Position numbers and translations under genes: made by a program. The notes beneath the pieces were generated by a model. That model was not told where the DNA came from, made no database searches, and saw only the letters and a list, made by a program, of their open reading frames with translations. Shown one piece after another: positions 19,577 through 30,112 of a stretch of DNA of 64,000 nt. How positions within the stretch are numbered: position 1 is the first letter of the stretch; each line of letters opens with the position of its first letter. The DNA comes from Serratia rubidaea (GTDB lineage Bacteria; Pseudomonadota; Gammaproteobacteria; Enterobacterales; Enterobacteriaceae). The stretch covers positions 2,728,001 to 2,792,000 of the forward strand of contig LR590463.1 in NCBI GenBank assembly GCA_901472405.1, read 5' to 3'.

Positions 19577-21369
19577 CACGCGTTCTCTGAGTTGGCGTCG
19601 TCCGCCGCGCCCTTTTTCACCACGCTGATGGACAGCTCCTGCAGCGCCGCCGGGTTGGCGAAGCTCGGGGCGTCGGTCATCAGACAGGCGGCCGCGGTGG
19701 TTTTCGGGAAGGCGATCACGTCGCGGATATTTTCCGTGCCGGTCAGCAGCATCACCAGGCGGTCCAGGCCGAAGGCCAGACCGGCGTGCGGCGGCGTACC
19801 GTACTTCAGCGCATCCAGCAGGAAGCCGAATTTCTCACGCTGTTCGTGTTCGTCGATGCCCAGAATGCCGAACACCGTCTGCTGCATTTCGCTGCGGTGA
19901 ATACGCACCGAGCCGCCGCCCACTTCGTAGCCGTTCAGCACCATGTCGTAGGCGTTGGCGATAGCATCGGTCGGCGCCTGCGCCAGCGCTTCCGGCGAGG
20001 TGTCGCGCGGCGCGGTGAACGGATGGTGCATCGCCGCCAGGCCGCCTTCGCCGTCTTCTTCGAACATCGGGAAGTCAACCACCCACAGCGGCGCCCAGGC
20101 GTCCAGCTTGGTCAGCTGCAGATCGCGGCCCAGCTTCAGACGCAGCGCGCCCATCGCATCGGTGACGATTTTGCCGCTGTCGGCGCCGAAGAACAGAATA
20201 TCGCCGCTTTGCGCGTCGGTGCGCGCCAGCATCGCTTCCAGCACCTCGGCGCTGAGGAATTTGGCGATCGGGCTTTGTACCCCATCCATCCCCGCGGCGC
20301 GGTCATTCACTTTCAGCCACGCCAGCCCTTTGGCGCCGTAGATGTTAACAAATGCGCCGTATTCGTCGATCTGCTTACGGGTCAGCTGCGCGCCGCCCGG
20401 TACGCGGATGGCCGCCACGCGCCCTTTGGCGTCGTTGGCCGGGCCGGAGAACACTTTAAACTCGACGTCTTTCACCAGATCGGCCACGTCCGTCAGCTCC
20501 AGCGGGTTACGCAGGTCCGGCTTATCGGAACCGTAGCGACGCATCGCTTCGGCAAAGGTCATGATTGGGAAATCGCCCAGATCCACGCCCTTCACATCCT
20601 GCCACAGCTCGCGCACCAGCTGCTCCATCACGGCGCGCACTTGCTCGGCGCTCATAAAGGAGGTTTCGACGTCGATCTGGGTAAATTCAGGCTGACGGTC
20701 GGCGCGCAGGTCTTCGTCGCGGAAGCATTTGACGATCTGGTAGTAACGGTCAAAGCCGGACATCATCAGCAGCTGTTTGAACAGCTGCGGCGACTGCGGC
20801 AGCGCGTAAAACTTGCCTTTATGCACGCGGCTCGGCACCAGATAGTCACGCGCGCCTTCCGGCGTCGCTTTGGTCAGCATCGGCGTTTCAATATCCAGGA
20901 AGCCGTGGTCGTCCATAAAGCGGCGGACAAAGCTGGTGATCTTGGCGCGGGTTTTCAGGCGGTCGGCCATCTCCGGACGACGCAGATCCAGGTAGCGGTA
21001 CTTCAGACGCGCTTCTTCGCTGTTGGTCTGGTTGGCGTCCAGCGGCAGCGGCTCGGAACGGTTGATAATCTCGAGCGCATGGGCGAACACTTCTACTTCG
21101 CCGGTGGCCATATCTTTATTGATCTGGCTGTCTGGACGCGCACGTACGGTGCCGACGATCTGGATACAGAATTCGTTGCGCAGTTCGAACGCCTTGTCGA
21201 ACGCCGCTTTTTTATCCGGATCGAAGAACACCTGCACGATGCCTTCGCGATCGCGCATATCGATAAAGATCAGGCCACCCAAATCGCGGCGACGGTTTAC
21301 CCAGCCGCACAAAGTCACTTCCTGGCCCACGTGGGACAGATTCAACTGCCCGCAATATTCAGTACGCAT
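19576..21369 (-). CDS. aspS: Aspartate-tRNA ligase
   Basis: Charges tRNA-Asp. A class IIb synthetase of 597 residues. The N-terminal OB-fold anticodon-binding domain (about 1-105) contains [20 protein letters not shown]. Motif 2 is near [18 protein letters not shown] and motif 3 is [13 protein letters not shown]. The large bacterial GAD insertion domain lies in between. Intact, the longest undamaged gene of this region. fmdB ends 11 bases upstream and nudB overlaps its stop. Confidence 0.98.
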   Translation of the reverse strand: MRTEYCGQLNLSHVGQEVTLCGWVNRRRDLGGLIFIDMRDREGIVQVFFDPDKKAAFDKAFELRNEFCIQIVGTVRARPDSQINKDMATGEVEVFAHALEIINRSEPLPLDANQTNSEEARLKYRYLDLRRPEMADRLKTRAKITSFVRRFMDDHGFLDIETPMLTKATPEGARDYLVPSRVHKGKFYALPQSPQLFKQLLMMSGFDRYYQIVKCFRDEDLRADRQPEFTQIDVETSFMSAEQVRAVMEQLVRELWQDVKGVDLGDFPIMTFAEAMRRYGSDKPDLRNPLELTDVADLVKDVEFKVFSGPANDAKGRVAAIRVPGGAQLTRKQIDEYGAFVNIYGAKGLAWLKVNDRAAGMDGVQSPIAKFLSAEVLEAMLARTDAQSGDILFFGADSGKIVTDAMGALRLKLGRDLQLTKLDAWAPLWVVDFPMFEEDGEGGLAAMHHPFTAPRDTSPEALAQAPTDAIANAYDMVLNGYEVGGGSVRIHRSEMQQTVFGILGIDEHEQREKFGFLLDALKYGTPPHAGLAFGLDRLVMLLTGTENIRDVIAFPKTTAAACLMTDAPSFANPAALQELSISVVKKGAADDANSENA

Positions 21370-21380
21370 ACGCTATCCTT

Positions 21381-21629
21381 TTACTCAGCCGATGCCGCGC
21401 CGGACGTGTTGCCCTGGGCGCCGCTGTTATCTGATGAACTCTTGTTGCCCGGTTTAAAATCAGTCGCGTACCAGCCGGTGCCTTTCAGCTGGAATCCGGC
21501 CGCGGAGATCAATTTTGTCAACGCAGGCTGCCCACACGCCGGACAGTCGGTCAACGGCGCATCGGAAAATTTCTGCAATTTCTCTAATCGATGATTGCAA
21601 GCACCACATGCATATTCGTAAATCGGCAT
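21381..21629 (-). CDS. FmdB-family zinc-ribbon protein
   Basis: A small protein with the FmdB zinc-ribbon signature MPIYEYACGACNHRLEKLQ, followed by a second Cys pair (DCPACG), so two CXXC knuckles. After the conserved GTGWYATDFK comes a low-complexity Ser/Gly/Ala tail. I start at ATG 21629; the longer frame adds an unrelated N-terminus. Its position directly before aspS is common in gammaproteobacteria. Function is not established; FmdB was first described as a regulator of formamidase expression. Confidence 0.88.
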   Translation of the reverse strand: MPIYEYACGACNHRLEKLQKFSDAPLTDCPACGQPALTKLISAAGFQLKGTGWYATDFKPGNKSSSDNSGAQGNTSGAASAE

Positions 21630-21859
21630 AGGTCGTTGGATTAAAGAGAGTTGAAAAAAGGCGGCCATTATAAAGGAAATTCATCCGCCCGATAAGTGCG
21701 AAGCGCGTATTGTTCTGCGACTAAATGATGCCTTTTTGTCCGAACCACACATTGATTAACAAATTTCCCGTTAACAGCGGCGCAAATGTTCACGTAGCCT
21801 AAGTTTACGTGTGAATGCGGCAACGCCGCTCCCATCCCCTTTCCTAATGAGGCAACGCC

Positions 21860-22432
21860 ATGCTGAAACTTGATACCTCAACCACCGCGCTGGTGCTGAT
21901 TGACCTGCAACAGGGCATTTTGCCGTTTGCCGGCGGCCCGCACAGCGCTGAACAGGTGGTCACCCACGCCGCCCATCTGGCGGGACGCTTCCGCGCCCTT
22001 GGCGCGCCGGTGATTCTGGTGCGCGTCGGCTGGTCGGCTGGCTTCGACGAAGCGCTGAAGCAGCCGGTTGATCAACCGTCTCCGCCGCCGGTCGGCGGCC
22101 TGCCCGCTAACTGGTGGACCTTCCCGGAAACGCTGGCGGTCAGCGACAACGATATTCTGGTCACCAAACGCCAATGGGGCGCGTTTTACGGCACCGATCT
22201 GGAGCTGCAGCTGCGCCGCCGCGGCATCAAAAGCATCGTGCTCGGCGGCATCGCCACCAATATCGGCGTGGAATCCACCGCGCGCGACGCCTGGGAGCGC
22301 GGCTTCGAACTGGTGGTCGCCGAAGATATGTGCAGCGCGCCGAACGCGGACATGCACCAGTTCGCCTTCAAGTATATCTTCCCGCGCCTGGCGCGCGTAC
22401 GCAGCACCAGCGAAATTCTTGCCGCGCTGTAA
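21860..22432 (+). CDS. yecD: Isochorismatase-family hydrolase YecD
   Basis: A 190-residue cysteine-hydrolase-fold protein. The early aspartate is in [12 protein letters not shown] and the lysine in [14 protein letters not shown]. The usual nucleophile cysteine of nicotinamidase-type members is replaced: the loop reads [16 protein letters not shown], with Gly at that position, as in true isochorismatases such as EntB. The substrate is unknown. RBS is AATGAGGCAACGCC before ATG. yecE follows after 70 bases, as in E. coli. Intact. Confidence 0.92.
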   Translation: MLKLDTSTTALVLIDLQQGILPFAGGPHSAEQVVTHAAHLAGRFRALGAPVILVRVGWSAGFDEALKQPVDQPSPPPVGGLPANWWTFPETLAVSDNDILVTKRQWGAFYGTDLELQLRRRGIKSIVLGGIATNIGVESTARDAWERGFELVVAEDMCSAPNADMHQFAFKYIFPRLARVRSTSEILAAL

Positions 22433-22504
22433 GCGACGGGTTAACGTAGACGCTTTCTATTTTTGCGCTGCCCGCCGGGCAGCCGGTAACTGGCGAAGGA
22501 ACGG

Positions 22505-23316
22505 ATGTATATCGGATTACCGCAATGGCACCACCCCGCCTGGAACCGCATCGGACTGCGGGACCTGGCGGACTACAGCCGCTATTTTAACTGCGTCGAG
22601 GGCAACACCACCTTTTATGCCCTGCCGAAAGCGGAGATCGTACAGCGCTGGCGCGCGATGACCCACGACGATTTCCGCTTCTGCTTTAAATTTCCCGCTG
22701 AGATCAGCCACAAGGCGGCGCTGCGCCACTGCGACGCCGACGTACAGACGTTTTTCCAGTGTCTGGCGCCGCTGGAGCAGCGTATCGGCCAGCTGTGGCT
22801 GCAGCTGCCGGCGGCGTTTGGCCCGGCGGAGCTGCCGGCGCTGTGGACGTTTTTCGACGCCCTGCCCGGCGCATTCACCTACGGCGTCGAAGTGCGCCAC
22901 CCCGCCTTTTTCGCCAAAGGGGAGGAAGAGCGTCTGCTGAATCAAGGGCTGCACCAGCGCGGCATTAACCGGGTGATCCTCGACAGCCGGCCGGTGCACC
23001 ACGCCGCACCGCACAGCGCGGCGGTGCGCGACGCCCAGCAAAAAAAGCCGAAGCTGCCGGTGCACGCTCTGGTGACCGCCGCCAATCCGCTGGTGCGCTT
23101 TATCGGCGGCGACGTGCTGGACGACAACCTGCGCTGGTTCAACGCCTGGCAACATAAACTGGCGGACTGGCAGCAGCATACGCCCTATCTGTTTATTCAT
23201 ACTCCGGATAACGGCGACTCTCCGCAGCAGGCGCAAAAATCTGGCAGCGTCTGCGGGAAAAGCTCCCGTCGCTACCGGCCGCGCCCGACTGGCCCGAGCA
23301 AGACTCACTGTTTTAA
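22505..23316 (+). CDS. yecE: DUF72 protein YecE (frameshift near C-terminus)
   Basis: A TIM-barrel-like DUF72 protein of unknown activity. Conserved blocks include FNCVEGNTTFYALP, FCFKFPAEISH, YGVEVRHPAFF and INRVILDSRPVH. The frame is lost near 23240, where one A is missing from a run of As in CAGAAAATC-type sequence; with it restored the protein reads KIWQRLREKLPSLPA and ends EQDSLF at 23316, about 270 residues. ATG 22505 is preceded by AAGGAACGG. Confidence 0.92.
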
Positions 23317-23417
23317 CCAATTAATCTGGCGAATTACATCAGATTTTTCTCCGCGACAGCCGTACAAATGGCGGCTATTATGCAGGGCCAGTTTTTGGTT
23401 AGGGAATGGAGTTCAAA

Positions 23418-23811
23418 ATGGTAAGCGCGCTCTATGTGGTGCTCGGCGCATTGTTGTTAATTAAACTCTCTTACGACGTAGTCAAACTCAGGATGCAGTA
23501 CCGCGTCGCCTACGGCGACGGCGGCTTTTACGAACTGCAGACCGCCATCCGCGTGCACGGCAACGCCGTGGAATATATTCCTATCGCCGCCGTGCTGCTG
23601 TGCTGATGGAAATGAACGGCGCGGAAGTATGGCTGATCCACCTCAGCGCCTGCTGCTGATCGCCGGACGTCTGGTGCATTTCTATGGCCTGCGCAACCGC
23701 GAAGCCCGCTGGCGCGCCTCAGGCATGATCGCTACCTATATCTCTCTGGTGTTGATGGTGCTGGCGAATACCTACTATCTGCCCTGGGAGCTGATCTTCA
23801 CGCTGCACTGA
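23418..23811 (+). CDS. yecN: MAPEG-family membrane protein YecN (two frameshifts)
   Basis: A roughly 131-residue inner-membrane protein of the MAPEG superfamily (membrane-associated eicosanoid and glutathione metabolism proteins). It starts MVSALYVVLGALLLIK behind GGAG, contains MQYRVAYGDGGFYELQ and IRVHGNAVEYIPI, and the downstream frame reads IAGRLVHFYGL and ANTYYLPWELIF. One G is missing near 23600 and another near 23648; both fall in short G or C clusters. Activity of bacterial YecN is not known. Confidence 0.92.
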
Positions 23812-23905
23812 TCCCCCTTTCCAGGCGGCGACGCCGCCTGTTTCCACATCGATAATGTGATCTCTGCCGGCGATATCTGTTAGAATACGCCCCTTCGAAT
23901 TCTGA

Positions 23906-25633
<1,728 letters not shown>

Positions 25634-25640
25634 CGCCGTC

Positions 25641-25675
25641 GGAAAACCCTGCATGGCCCGGCCATGCAGGGTTGA
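25641..25675. terminator. Hairpin downstream of cmoB
   Basis: AACCCTGCATGGC (25645-25657) and GCCATGCAGGGTT (25661-25673) form a perfect 13-bp stem with a three-base loop, just after the cmoB stop and before the convergent gene at 25689. There is no strong T tract on either side; TTTTCC follows on the minus strand. Confidence 0.65.
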
Positions 25676-25688
25676 TTACCGACAAAAA

Positions 25689-26048
25689 TCAGCCATGAGC
25701 CCTTTCCGCCTGGAACGTTGGATAGGGAACATTAACCGGCCATGAGTCGAGGACATCCATGGTAGAGTCCGGTCGTAAAGATTTAAAAGGCTGCTGAACA
25801 ACCAAAGTGTGTCCATACTGGTCCTTTGACAACACCGTACCTACCTGCATGATGGAATAATACTTCTGCTCTGCCAAATCTAAAAATAATATGGAATAGA
25901 ACACAGCCATCTTAACAGAGCCATCGGCTTGATTTTGCACACCGTCGACACTCCATCCCTCCTGCAGCTTTACATAGTTGCCCGCAACGGTTTCGCCAAT
26001 TTTAGCGGCAATCAGGCCATGGAGAACTGAACCCGGAATAAATTTCAT
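25689..26048 (-). CDS. Uncharacterised 119-residue protein
   Basis: I do not recognise a family. ATG 26048 has a strong AAGGAG nine bases upstream, so it is very probably translated. The protein begins [20 protein letters not shown] without a convincing signal peptide and contains [34 protein letters not shown] and a C-terminal [17 protein letters not shown]. No cysteine is present. The DNA is more AT-rich than the flanking core genes and the gene opens the accessory region after cmoB, so recent acquisition is possible. A hairpin follows it. Confidence 0.7.
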   Translation of the reverse strand: MKFIPGSVLHGLIAAKIGETVAGNYVKLQEGWSVDGVQNQADGSVKMAVFYSILFLDLAEQKYYSIMQVGTVLSKDQYGHTLVVQQPFKSLRPDSTMDVLDSWPVNVPYPTFQAERAHG

Positions 26049-26257
26049 AACTAAAACTCCTTGTGATTAATTGTTCGCAGCACTTGCTGCACCACCAATA
26101 TCCACAAAAATTTAATGGTTATAAACTCATTGCCGTTGTGTGGCGCACCAGCCGACGACGCCGGCGAAAAATACCCTACCGGCCGGTAATAACGGTGAAA
26201 AAAACGCGATTTAAAGGCGGGGAAACATATCGCCGCGCACGCGGCAGGAAGGTCAAT

Positions 26258-26286
26258 CAATGCCCGGCGGTCGCCGGGCATTTTAG
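26258..26286. terminator. Terminator-like hairpin after the HPP gene
   Basis: TGCCCGGCG (26261-26269) and CGCCGGGCA (26272-26280) pair over a two-base loop, with TTTT on the plus strand. It lies 12 bases past the stop of the HPP gene. Confidence 0.7.
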
Positions 26287-26292
26287 GGGGCA

Positions 26293-27006
26293 TCAAGCGC
26301 CGGTGCGATGACGCTGCTGCGCCAGCTGTTCCGCACGCTGCAGCAGCGCCTGCAGGTCGTCTTCGTCAATATCCAGAAACTCGCCGTCCAGCAGCGCCTG
26401 GTGCAGATCGGCGCGGCTAATCGGCACCTCAAGCGGCGCCGGCTGCGGCTTAACCTCGGCGGGCGCTAACGCATGCGGGTAGCGTCGGCCCAGCAGGTTA
26501 TTAAACACTATCGCCAGCAGCGCCATCAGCACGGAATTGAGCAGCACCGGCGACCAGACAAACGCATAGCCCAGCTGTTTCACCCCCTCGCCGCCGAGGA
26601 TCGCCGTCAGCGCCACCGCCCCGCTCGGCGGATGCAGGCAGCGCAGCTTAAACATCACGCCGATCGCCAGACAGGCCGCCACGCCGCAGGCCAGGCCCGG
26701 ATCGCCGATCAGCTTGCCGCAGCTGACGCCAATCAGCGCCGCCACCAGGTTGCCGCCGACAATCGACCACGGCTGCGCCAGCGGGCTGGCCGGCACGGCA
26801 AACAGCAGCACCGCCGAGGCGCCCATCGGCGCGACAAACCATAAATTGACGCTGCCCAGCATCCAGTGGCTGACCCAGCCGGCGACCATCAGCCCCAGGC
26901 CGGCGCCAAGGCTGGCGAGTGCGATCTCTTTATTCCCTGCGGCTAACGGATGCGGCCACAAACGCGCGCACCCTATTTTCAACTGCGTGACTATCGGGTT
27001 AATCAT
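26293..27006 (-). CDS. HPP-family integral membrane protein
   Basis: A 237-residue HPP-family protein. The eponymous motif is in RCLHPPSGAVALTAILGG. About five hydrophobic segments cover residues 28-175 (for example LASLGAGLGLMVAGWVSH and PVLLNSVLMALLAIVFNNLL). The C-terminal 50 residues are hydrophilic and acidic (EFLDIDEDDLQALLQRAEQL), shorter than the CBS domains fused to some HPP proteins. Some HPP members transport nitrite in plastids; the bacterial role is unclear. Intact. No RBS stands out. Confidence 0.85.
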   Translation of the reverse strand: MINPIVTQLKIGCARLWPHPLAAGNKEIALASLGAGLGLMVAGWVSHWMLGSVNLWFVAPMGASAVLLFAVPASPLAQPWSIVGGNLVAALIGVSCGKLIGDPGLACGVAACLAIGVMFKLRCLHPPSGAVALTAILGGEGVKQLGYAFVWSPVLLNSVLMALLAIVFNNLLGRRYPHALAPAEVKPQPAPLEVPISRADLHQALLDGEFLDIDEDDLQALLQRAEQLAQQRHRTGA

Positions 27007-27085
27007 ATTGCCTAATAATGTAAAAAATTAACGTTGCGGCAGGAATATATCACAGGAAAAATCTTAGTTAAGTGTTTATACAGCA

Positions 27086-27118
27086 TAAAAAAACCCGGCT
27101 AAAAGCCGGGTTTTTAAG
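27086..27118. terminator. Terminator after the TetR gene
   Basis: AAACCCGGCT (27091-27100) and AGCCGGGTTT (27104-27113) form a tight stem flanked by A and T runs, so it can work in both directions. It follows the minus-strand TetR gene. Confidence 0.9.
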
Positions 27119-27140
27119 CCATGCAAGATAAGCCAATGGT

Positions 27141-27743
27141 CTAGGGCGAGGCCAGCGGCGGCGCCGTCTGAATCAGCGCCTCCAGCACCAGCGCCACCTG
27201 GCTGCCCGGATCGGCATGCTGCTGCAGGATCAGGCCTTCAATCATAGCGATAAACAGGGTCGCCATCTGTTCGGCCGGTTGAGGCGGCGCTTTGCCCGCA
27301 TGACGGAAAATAAAAGCGATCAGCTCACCAAAAATATGCGCATTTTCATGGTGCAGCGCCAGATACGCCTCGGCAAACTCCCGGTCGCGCAGGGCCAGCA
27401 GCTGTAGCTCTACGTCCATCACGGCGCAGTCGCGGTTGTTTTTCAGCTCGGCGATATACTGCGCCAGCGCCCGATCGAGCGCATCATCATCCAGATCGGC
27501 CGTCAGCACCTGCTGTAATTGTGCGATCTCGCGCTGCTTAAAGCGCTGCATTACTTCCAGCAGCAGCGCATTTTTGCTGGCGAAATTAGAAAAAAACGCC
27601 CCTTTGGAAAAGCCCGCTTCTTCCGCAATGGTATTAATACTGTTGGCATGCACCCCGCGGGCCACAATCAGCTCGGTGGCGGTCGTCAGCAGTTTTTCCC
27701 GGGTCGCCTGTTGGCTTTCTTCACGGTTGAGGCGTTTTTTCAT
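27141..27743 (-). CDS. TetR/AcrR-family transcriptional regulator
   Basis: A 200-residue one-component repressor. The N-terminal helix-turn-helix domain (about residues 12-60) has the classical TetR pattern INTIAEEAGFSKGAFFSNFASKNALL. The C-terminal ligand-binding half is helical and divergent, so the ligand cannot be named. It lies just past the terminator of the biosynthetic operon at 27.9-38.5 kb and reads in the same direction but as its own unit. TetR proteins are the usual receptors for gamma-butyrolactone signals and also for many drugs; either role, or an unrelated one, is possible. Confidence 0.9.
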   Translation of the reverse strand: MKKRLNREESQQATREKLLTTATELIVARGVHANSINTIAEEAGFSKGAFFSNFASKNALLLEVMQRFKQREIAQLQQVLTADLDDDALDRALAQYIAELKNNRDCAVMDVELQLLALRDREFAEAYLALHHENAHIFGELIAFIFRHAGKAPPQPAEQMATLFIAMIEGLILQQHADPGSQVALVLEALIQTAPPLASP

Positions 27744-27885
27744 GATGCTGATGGACTCCTGGCAAATAAAAATACTTCACTGCATTCACGCAATCTGCGA
27801 CCGATTATATAGGAATTTAACCAAAGGACGTAAGGAATCCGCCATAAATGCCCGGAAGATACGGCTCTAACAATTTGATTACACA

Positions 27886-27920
27886 AAATAATAAAGCCAT
27901 CTTTACGATGGCTTTTTAAT
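27886..27920. terminator. Terminator of the biosynthetic operon
   Basis: AAAGCCATC (27893-27901) and GATGGCTTT (27907-27915) form the stem. T-rich sequence follows on both strands; on the minus strand it ends the operon whose last gene stops at 27945. Confidence 0.85.
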
Positions 27921-27944
27921 GGGCTGCGAATATTCCGAACGATA

Positions 27945-28628
27945 TCAGAAGTTGTAGTGCAGCCCCAGCATCAGCGACTCGGCCCGGTAGTGGGTAATAA
28001 CATCCTGCGGCGGCAGCCCCTCAATCAGACCGTAATTCGCCGATGCGGTTCGCAGATAGCGATAATCCAGTGAAACGCTGTAATCGTCGCCAATCTGGGC
28101 GATAAGGCCGCCCCCGAGCTGCCAGGCGGCCACGTCATCATTATGCGTTTGCCCGAAGTGCACGCCCTCCGCGGCCAGCCCTTTAATAGTCAGGCGTCCG
28201 TACCCCATCCCGCCGCCAACGTAAGGCCGCAGGACGGCGTTGTCGGTAATGTGCAGACGCCAGGGAATATCATACCAAACGTTGGCAAACGCGCCGGTAA
28301 AGGCTTCGCTGCCGCGCCCGGCAGCGCTGCTGTTCCCCTCATAATAGCGTTGACTGAAACTGCTCAGGGTATTTTTGCGGTAGTTAAGCTCCAGTTCCGT
28401 ACGCACGCCCGACAGAAAACGCCATCCCACAAGGCCGCCATAGACATAGCCGCTGTCCAGCGGCTTTTTAAAGTTCATTTGGACAAAATCGAGTTGCTGC
28501 TGGCGAAGGTATTGCGAGGATGCCCAGTTAACCCCGCCTTCCAGCCCAATATAGGGGCCGGTTTCAGCCGCCTGCGCCGCATTCCAGACGCCCAACATAC
28601 TCAACCACAACAGGCTCCGTATTTTCAT
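27945..28628 (-). CDS. Outer-membrane beta-barrel protein
   Basis: A 227-residue secreted protein: signal peptide MKIRSLLWLSMLGVWNAAQA with a cut after AQA, then mature AETGPYIGLEGGVNWASS. Repeated alternating segments and the final aromatic residue (LMLGLHYNF) are typical of small 8-strand outer-membrane barrels of the OmpA/OmpX/OmpW type. Blocks such as RPYVGGGMGYGRL and VSLDYRYLRT support this. GGAAGAG precedes the ATG. It is the last gene of the minus-strand biosynthetic operon, 27 bases after the SRPBCC gene, and may help export or surface display of the product; that is inference. Confidence 0.82.
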   Translation of the reverse strand: MKIRSLLWLSMLGVWNAAQAAETGPYIGLEGGVNWASSQYLRQQQLDFVQMNFKKPLDSGYVYGGLVGWRFLSGVRTELELNYRKNTLSSFSQRYYEGNSSAAGRGSEAFTGAFANVWYDIPWRLHITDNAVLRPYVGGGMGYGRLTIKGLAAEGVHFGQTHNDDVAAWQLGGGLIAQIGDDYSVSLDYRYLRTASANYGLIEGLPPQDVITHYRAESLMLGLHYNF

Positions 28629-28655
28629 TTTCTCACTCTTCCGTTGTTAACATTA

Positions 28656-29123
28656 TTACTGCTCTCGCACGGCGGATGCCGGCAATATCGATGGCGCCTC
28701 TTGTGCGCGTTGCTCGGCCAGGTGAGCCAGATTACGCAATGCGTTGTTCAACGCCGGGCGTAACAGCGCCTGCATCACTTTGCGCCACAGCCAGGGATTA
28801 ACCTGGCTGACATCGCCCCGGTGGGTCACGCGGCAGGTGGCAGGCGTGAGCGCCTCTACCTGATGATCAAAACGCAGCGTGGCGCCCAGCAGCCGGGCGG
28901 CGTTACGCCAGCGGCGCCCCACGTCTATCTCCTCCAACACAATCGACATGCGCAGCCCGTTCTTTAATTTGCACAGCCCGCGGGTGCCCGGGGCAAACGC
29001 CCCTTCCAGACGGCAGCTCACCACATCCGTGTCCCACTGCGGCGATGCTTCCAGATCGGCCCAAATCGCCCAAATAACGTCGGCCGGAGCCGCGACGTCG
29101 ACGCTAAACGTTAAGGTATTCAT
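28656..29123 (-). CDS. SRPBCC (START-like) protein, polyketide cyclase type
   Basis: A 155-residue protein with the helix-grip pattern of SRPBCC lipid- and polyketide-binding proteins: NTLTFSVDVAAPADVIWAIW at the start, SPQWDTDVVSC, and a late long helix with PWLWRKVMQALLRPALNNAL. Such proteins bind hydrophobic ligands, and some cyclise or dehydrate polyketides. ATG 29123 has GAGGA upstream; the gene begins 11 bases after the AfsA-like frame ends, so it is in the same operon. Exact chemistry cannot be told from sequence. Confidence 0.8.
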   Translation of the reverse strand: MNTLTFSVDVAAPADVIWAIWADLEASPQWDTDVVSCRLEGAFAPGTRGLCKLKNGLRMSIVLEEIDVGRRWRNAARLLGATLRFDHQVEALTPATCRVTHRGDVSQVNPWLWRKVMQALLRPALNNALRNLAHLAEQRAQEAPSILPASAVREQ

Positions 29124-29134
29124 TGGTGTTGTCC

Positions 29135-30112
29135 TCAGGTCGATGCCGGATCGGCCACGTCATGCTTTTCCAACGCCTGCGCGACGATCCGGGCTTCCCC
29201 TAATCGCTGCGTTCCCATCCGCAGCGACAGGTTGATAAGGTTAGTGCGGCCATAACCGCCCGCCGGCAATTGCGCATGCTCCGCCGCCACGCACAGCGTG
29301 CGCTGGCGCGGTATCGCGTTATTCAGGGAAAAATGCAGCGTCACCAGGTTCATCGGTACCCCCAGCGGGACCCGCATCACATCGTGGGCAATTTGCATGT
29401 AGCACTGGCGGGCAATCTCCAGAAAATAGACCATCGACAGGTTTTTCTCATCGCCATAGGTAAAGAAATGCCCGTCGGGCAGCGCGGTCGTCAGCACTGA
29501 ATAGTGCTCCTGTTCTTTGAACAGCTCGCCCACCAGCACGTTTTCCGGCCGGTGCTTATGCAGCAGGTCGGCCCGCCGACAAGGCGCTACCGCCCGGATA
29601 GCCCCCATCGGCGGCGGGCAGGCGGCCGTCTTCAGCGTAAACGTAATACGGCAGGCGATGTGCGCCCGTTGTCTGATGACGATGGTCCACTCCCCGCCTT
29701 GCTGCCCGTTCACCGACAGGCTGACGGGGGCGGTTTTATCGACATAGCGCAGAAAGCGCACGTGCATGTCATTAATAAACTGCCCCGCATTGACGATGCC
29801 GGCCAGCTCCACCAGCTGCAGGCCGCCGGCGATCAGTAAAATGCCCGGCACGTGATCCAGCGGATGATCAAAGAAATAAGGGTGTTGTTCATTCACCCGC
29901 AGCGTCGCCTGCCAGCCGTCCGCGTTCTGACCCGCATCGCTGATAACATGGTGGCGGGAAACGCCGCGCCTGCGCGTGTTGAGCAACGTCTGCATGATGG
30001 TACGCCGCGCGTGCAGCCCTGCCAGCAGCGTATCGGTCACCTGTTTATTGAGCAACGCCAGCCCGCTGAGCGACTCGGCCGTCGGCGCCGGCACCGGCGC
30101 GGCGGCTGGCAA
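29135..30112 (-). CDS. AfsA-type double hot-dog domain, probably the C-terminal part of the KS-CLF protein
   Basis: Two hot-dog repeats of the A-factor biosynthesis (AfsA) type. Repeat 1 has HPYFFDHPLDHVPGILL; repeat 2 has LLHKHRPENVLVGELF and the conserved FLEIARQCYMQIAHDV followed by VPLG. AfsA joins a beta-ketoacyl chain to dihydroxyacetone phosphate to make butenolides. In repeat 1 the residue after ILL is Ile-Ala rather than the usual Glu, so one acidic residue may be missing; repeat 2 keeps Glu and Arg. The only start is TTG at 30112 in an Ala/Pro-rich linker, with no RBS, and the frame overlaps the end of the ketosynthase frame by 76 bases. A one-base deletion near 30130 would fuse both into one protein of about 1107 residues. 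Confidence 0.8.
   Translation of the reverse strand: MPAAAPVPAPTAESLSGLALLNKQVTDTLLAGLHARRTIMQTLLNTRRRGVSRHHVISDAGQNADGWQATLRVNEQHPYFFDHPLDHVPGILLIAGGLQLVELAGIVNAGQFINDMHVRFLRYVDKTAPVSLSVNGQQGGEWTIVIRQRAHIACRITFTLKTAACPPPMGAIRAVAPCRRADLLHKHRPENVLVGELFKEQEHYSVLTTALPDGHFFTYGDEKNLSMVYFLEIARQCYMQIAHDVMRVPLGVPMNLVTLHFSLNNAIPRQRTLCVAAEHAQLPAGGYGRTNLINLSLRMGTQRLGEARIVAQALEKHDVADPAST

Noticed and set aside
19786..21594. A 602-residue plus-strand frame opposite aspS
   Set aside because: It is the antisense shadow of the highly conserved aspS gene; long antisense frames are common in GC-rich coding DNA.
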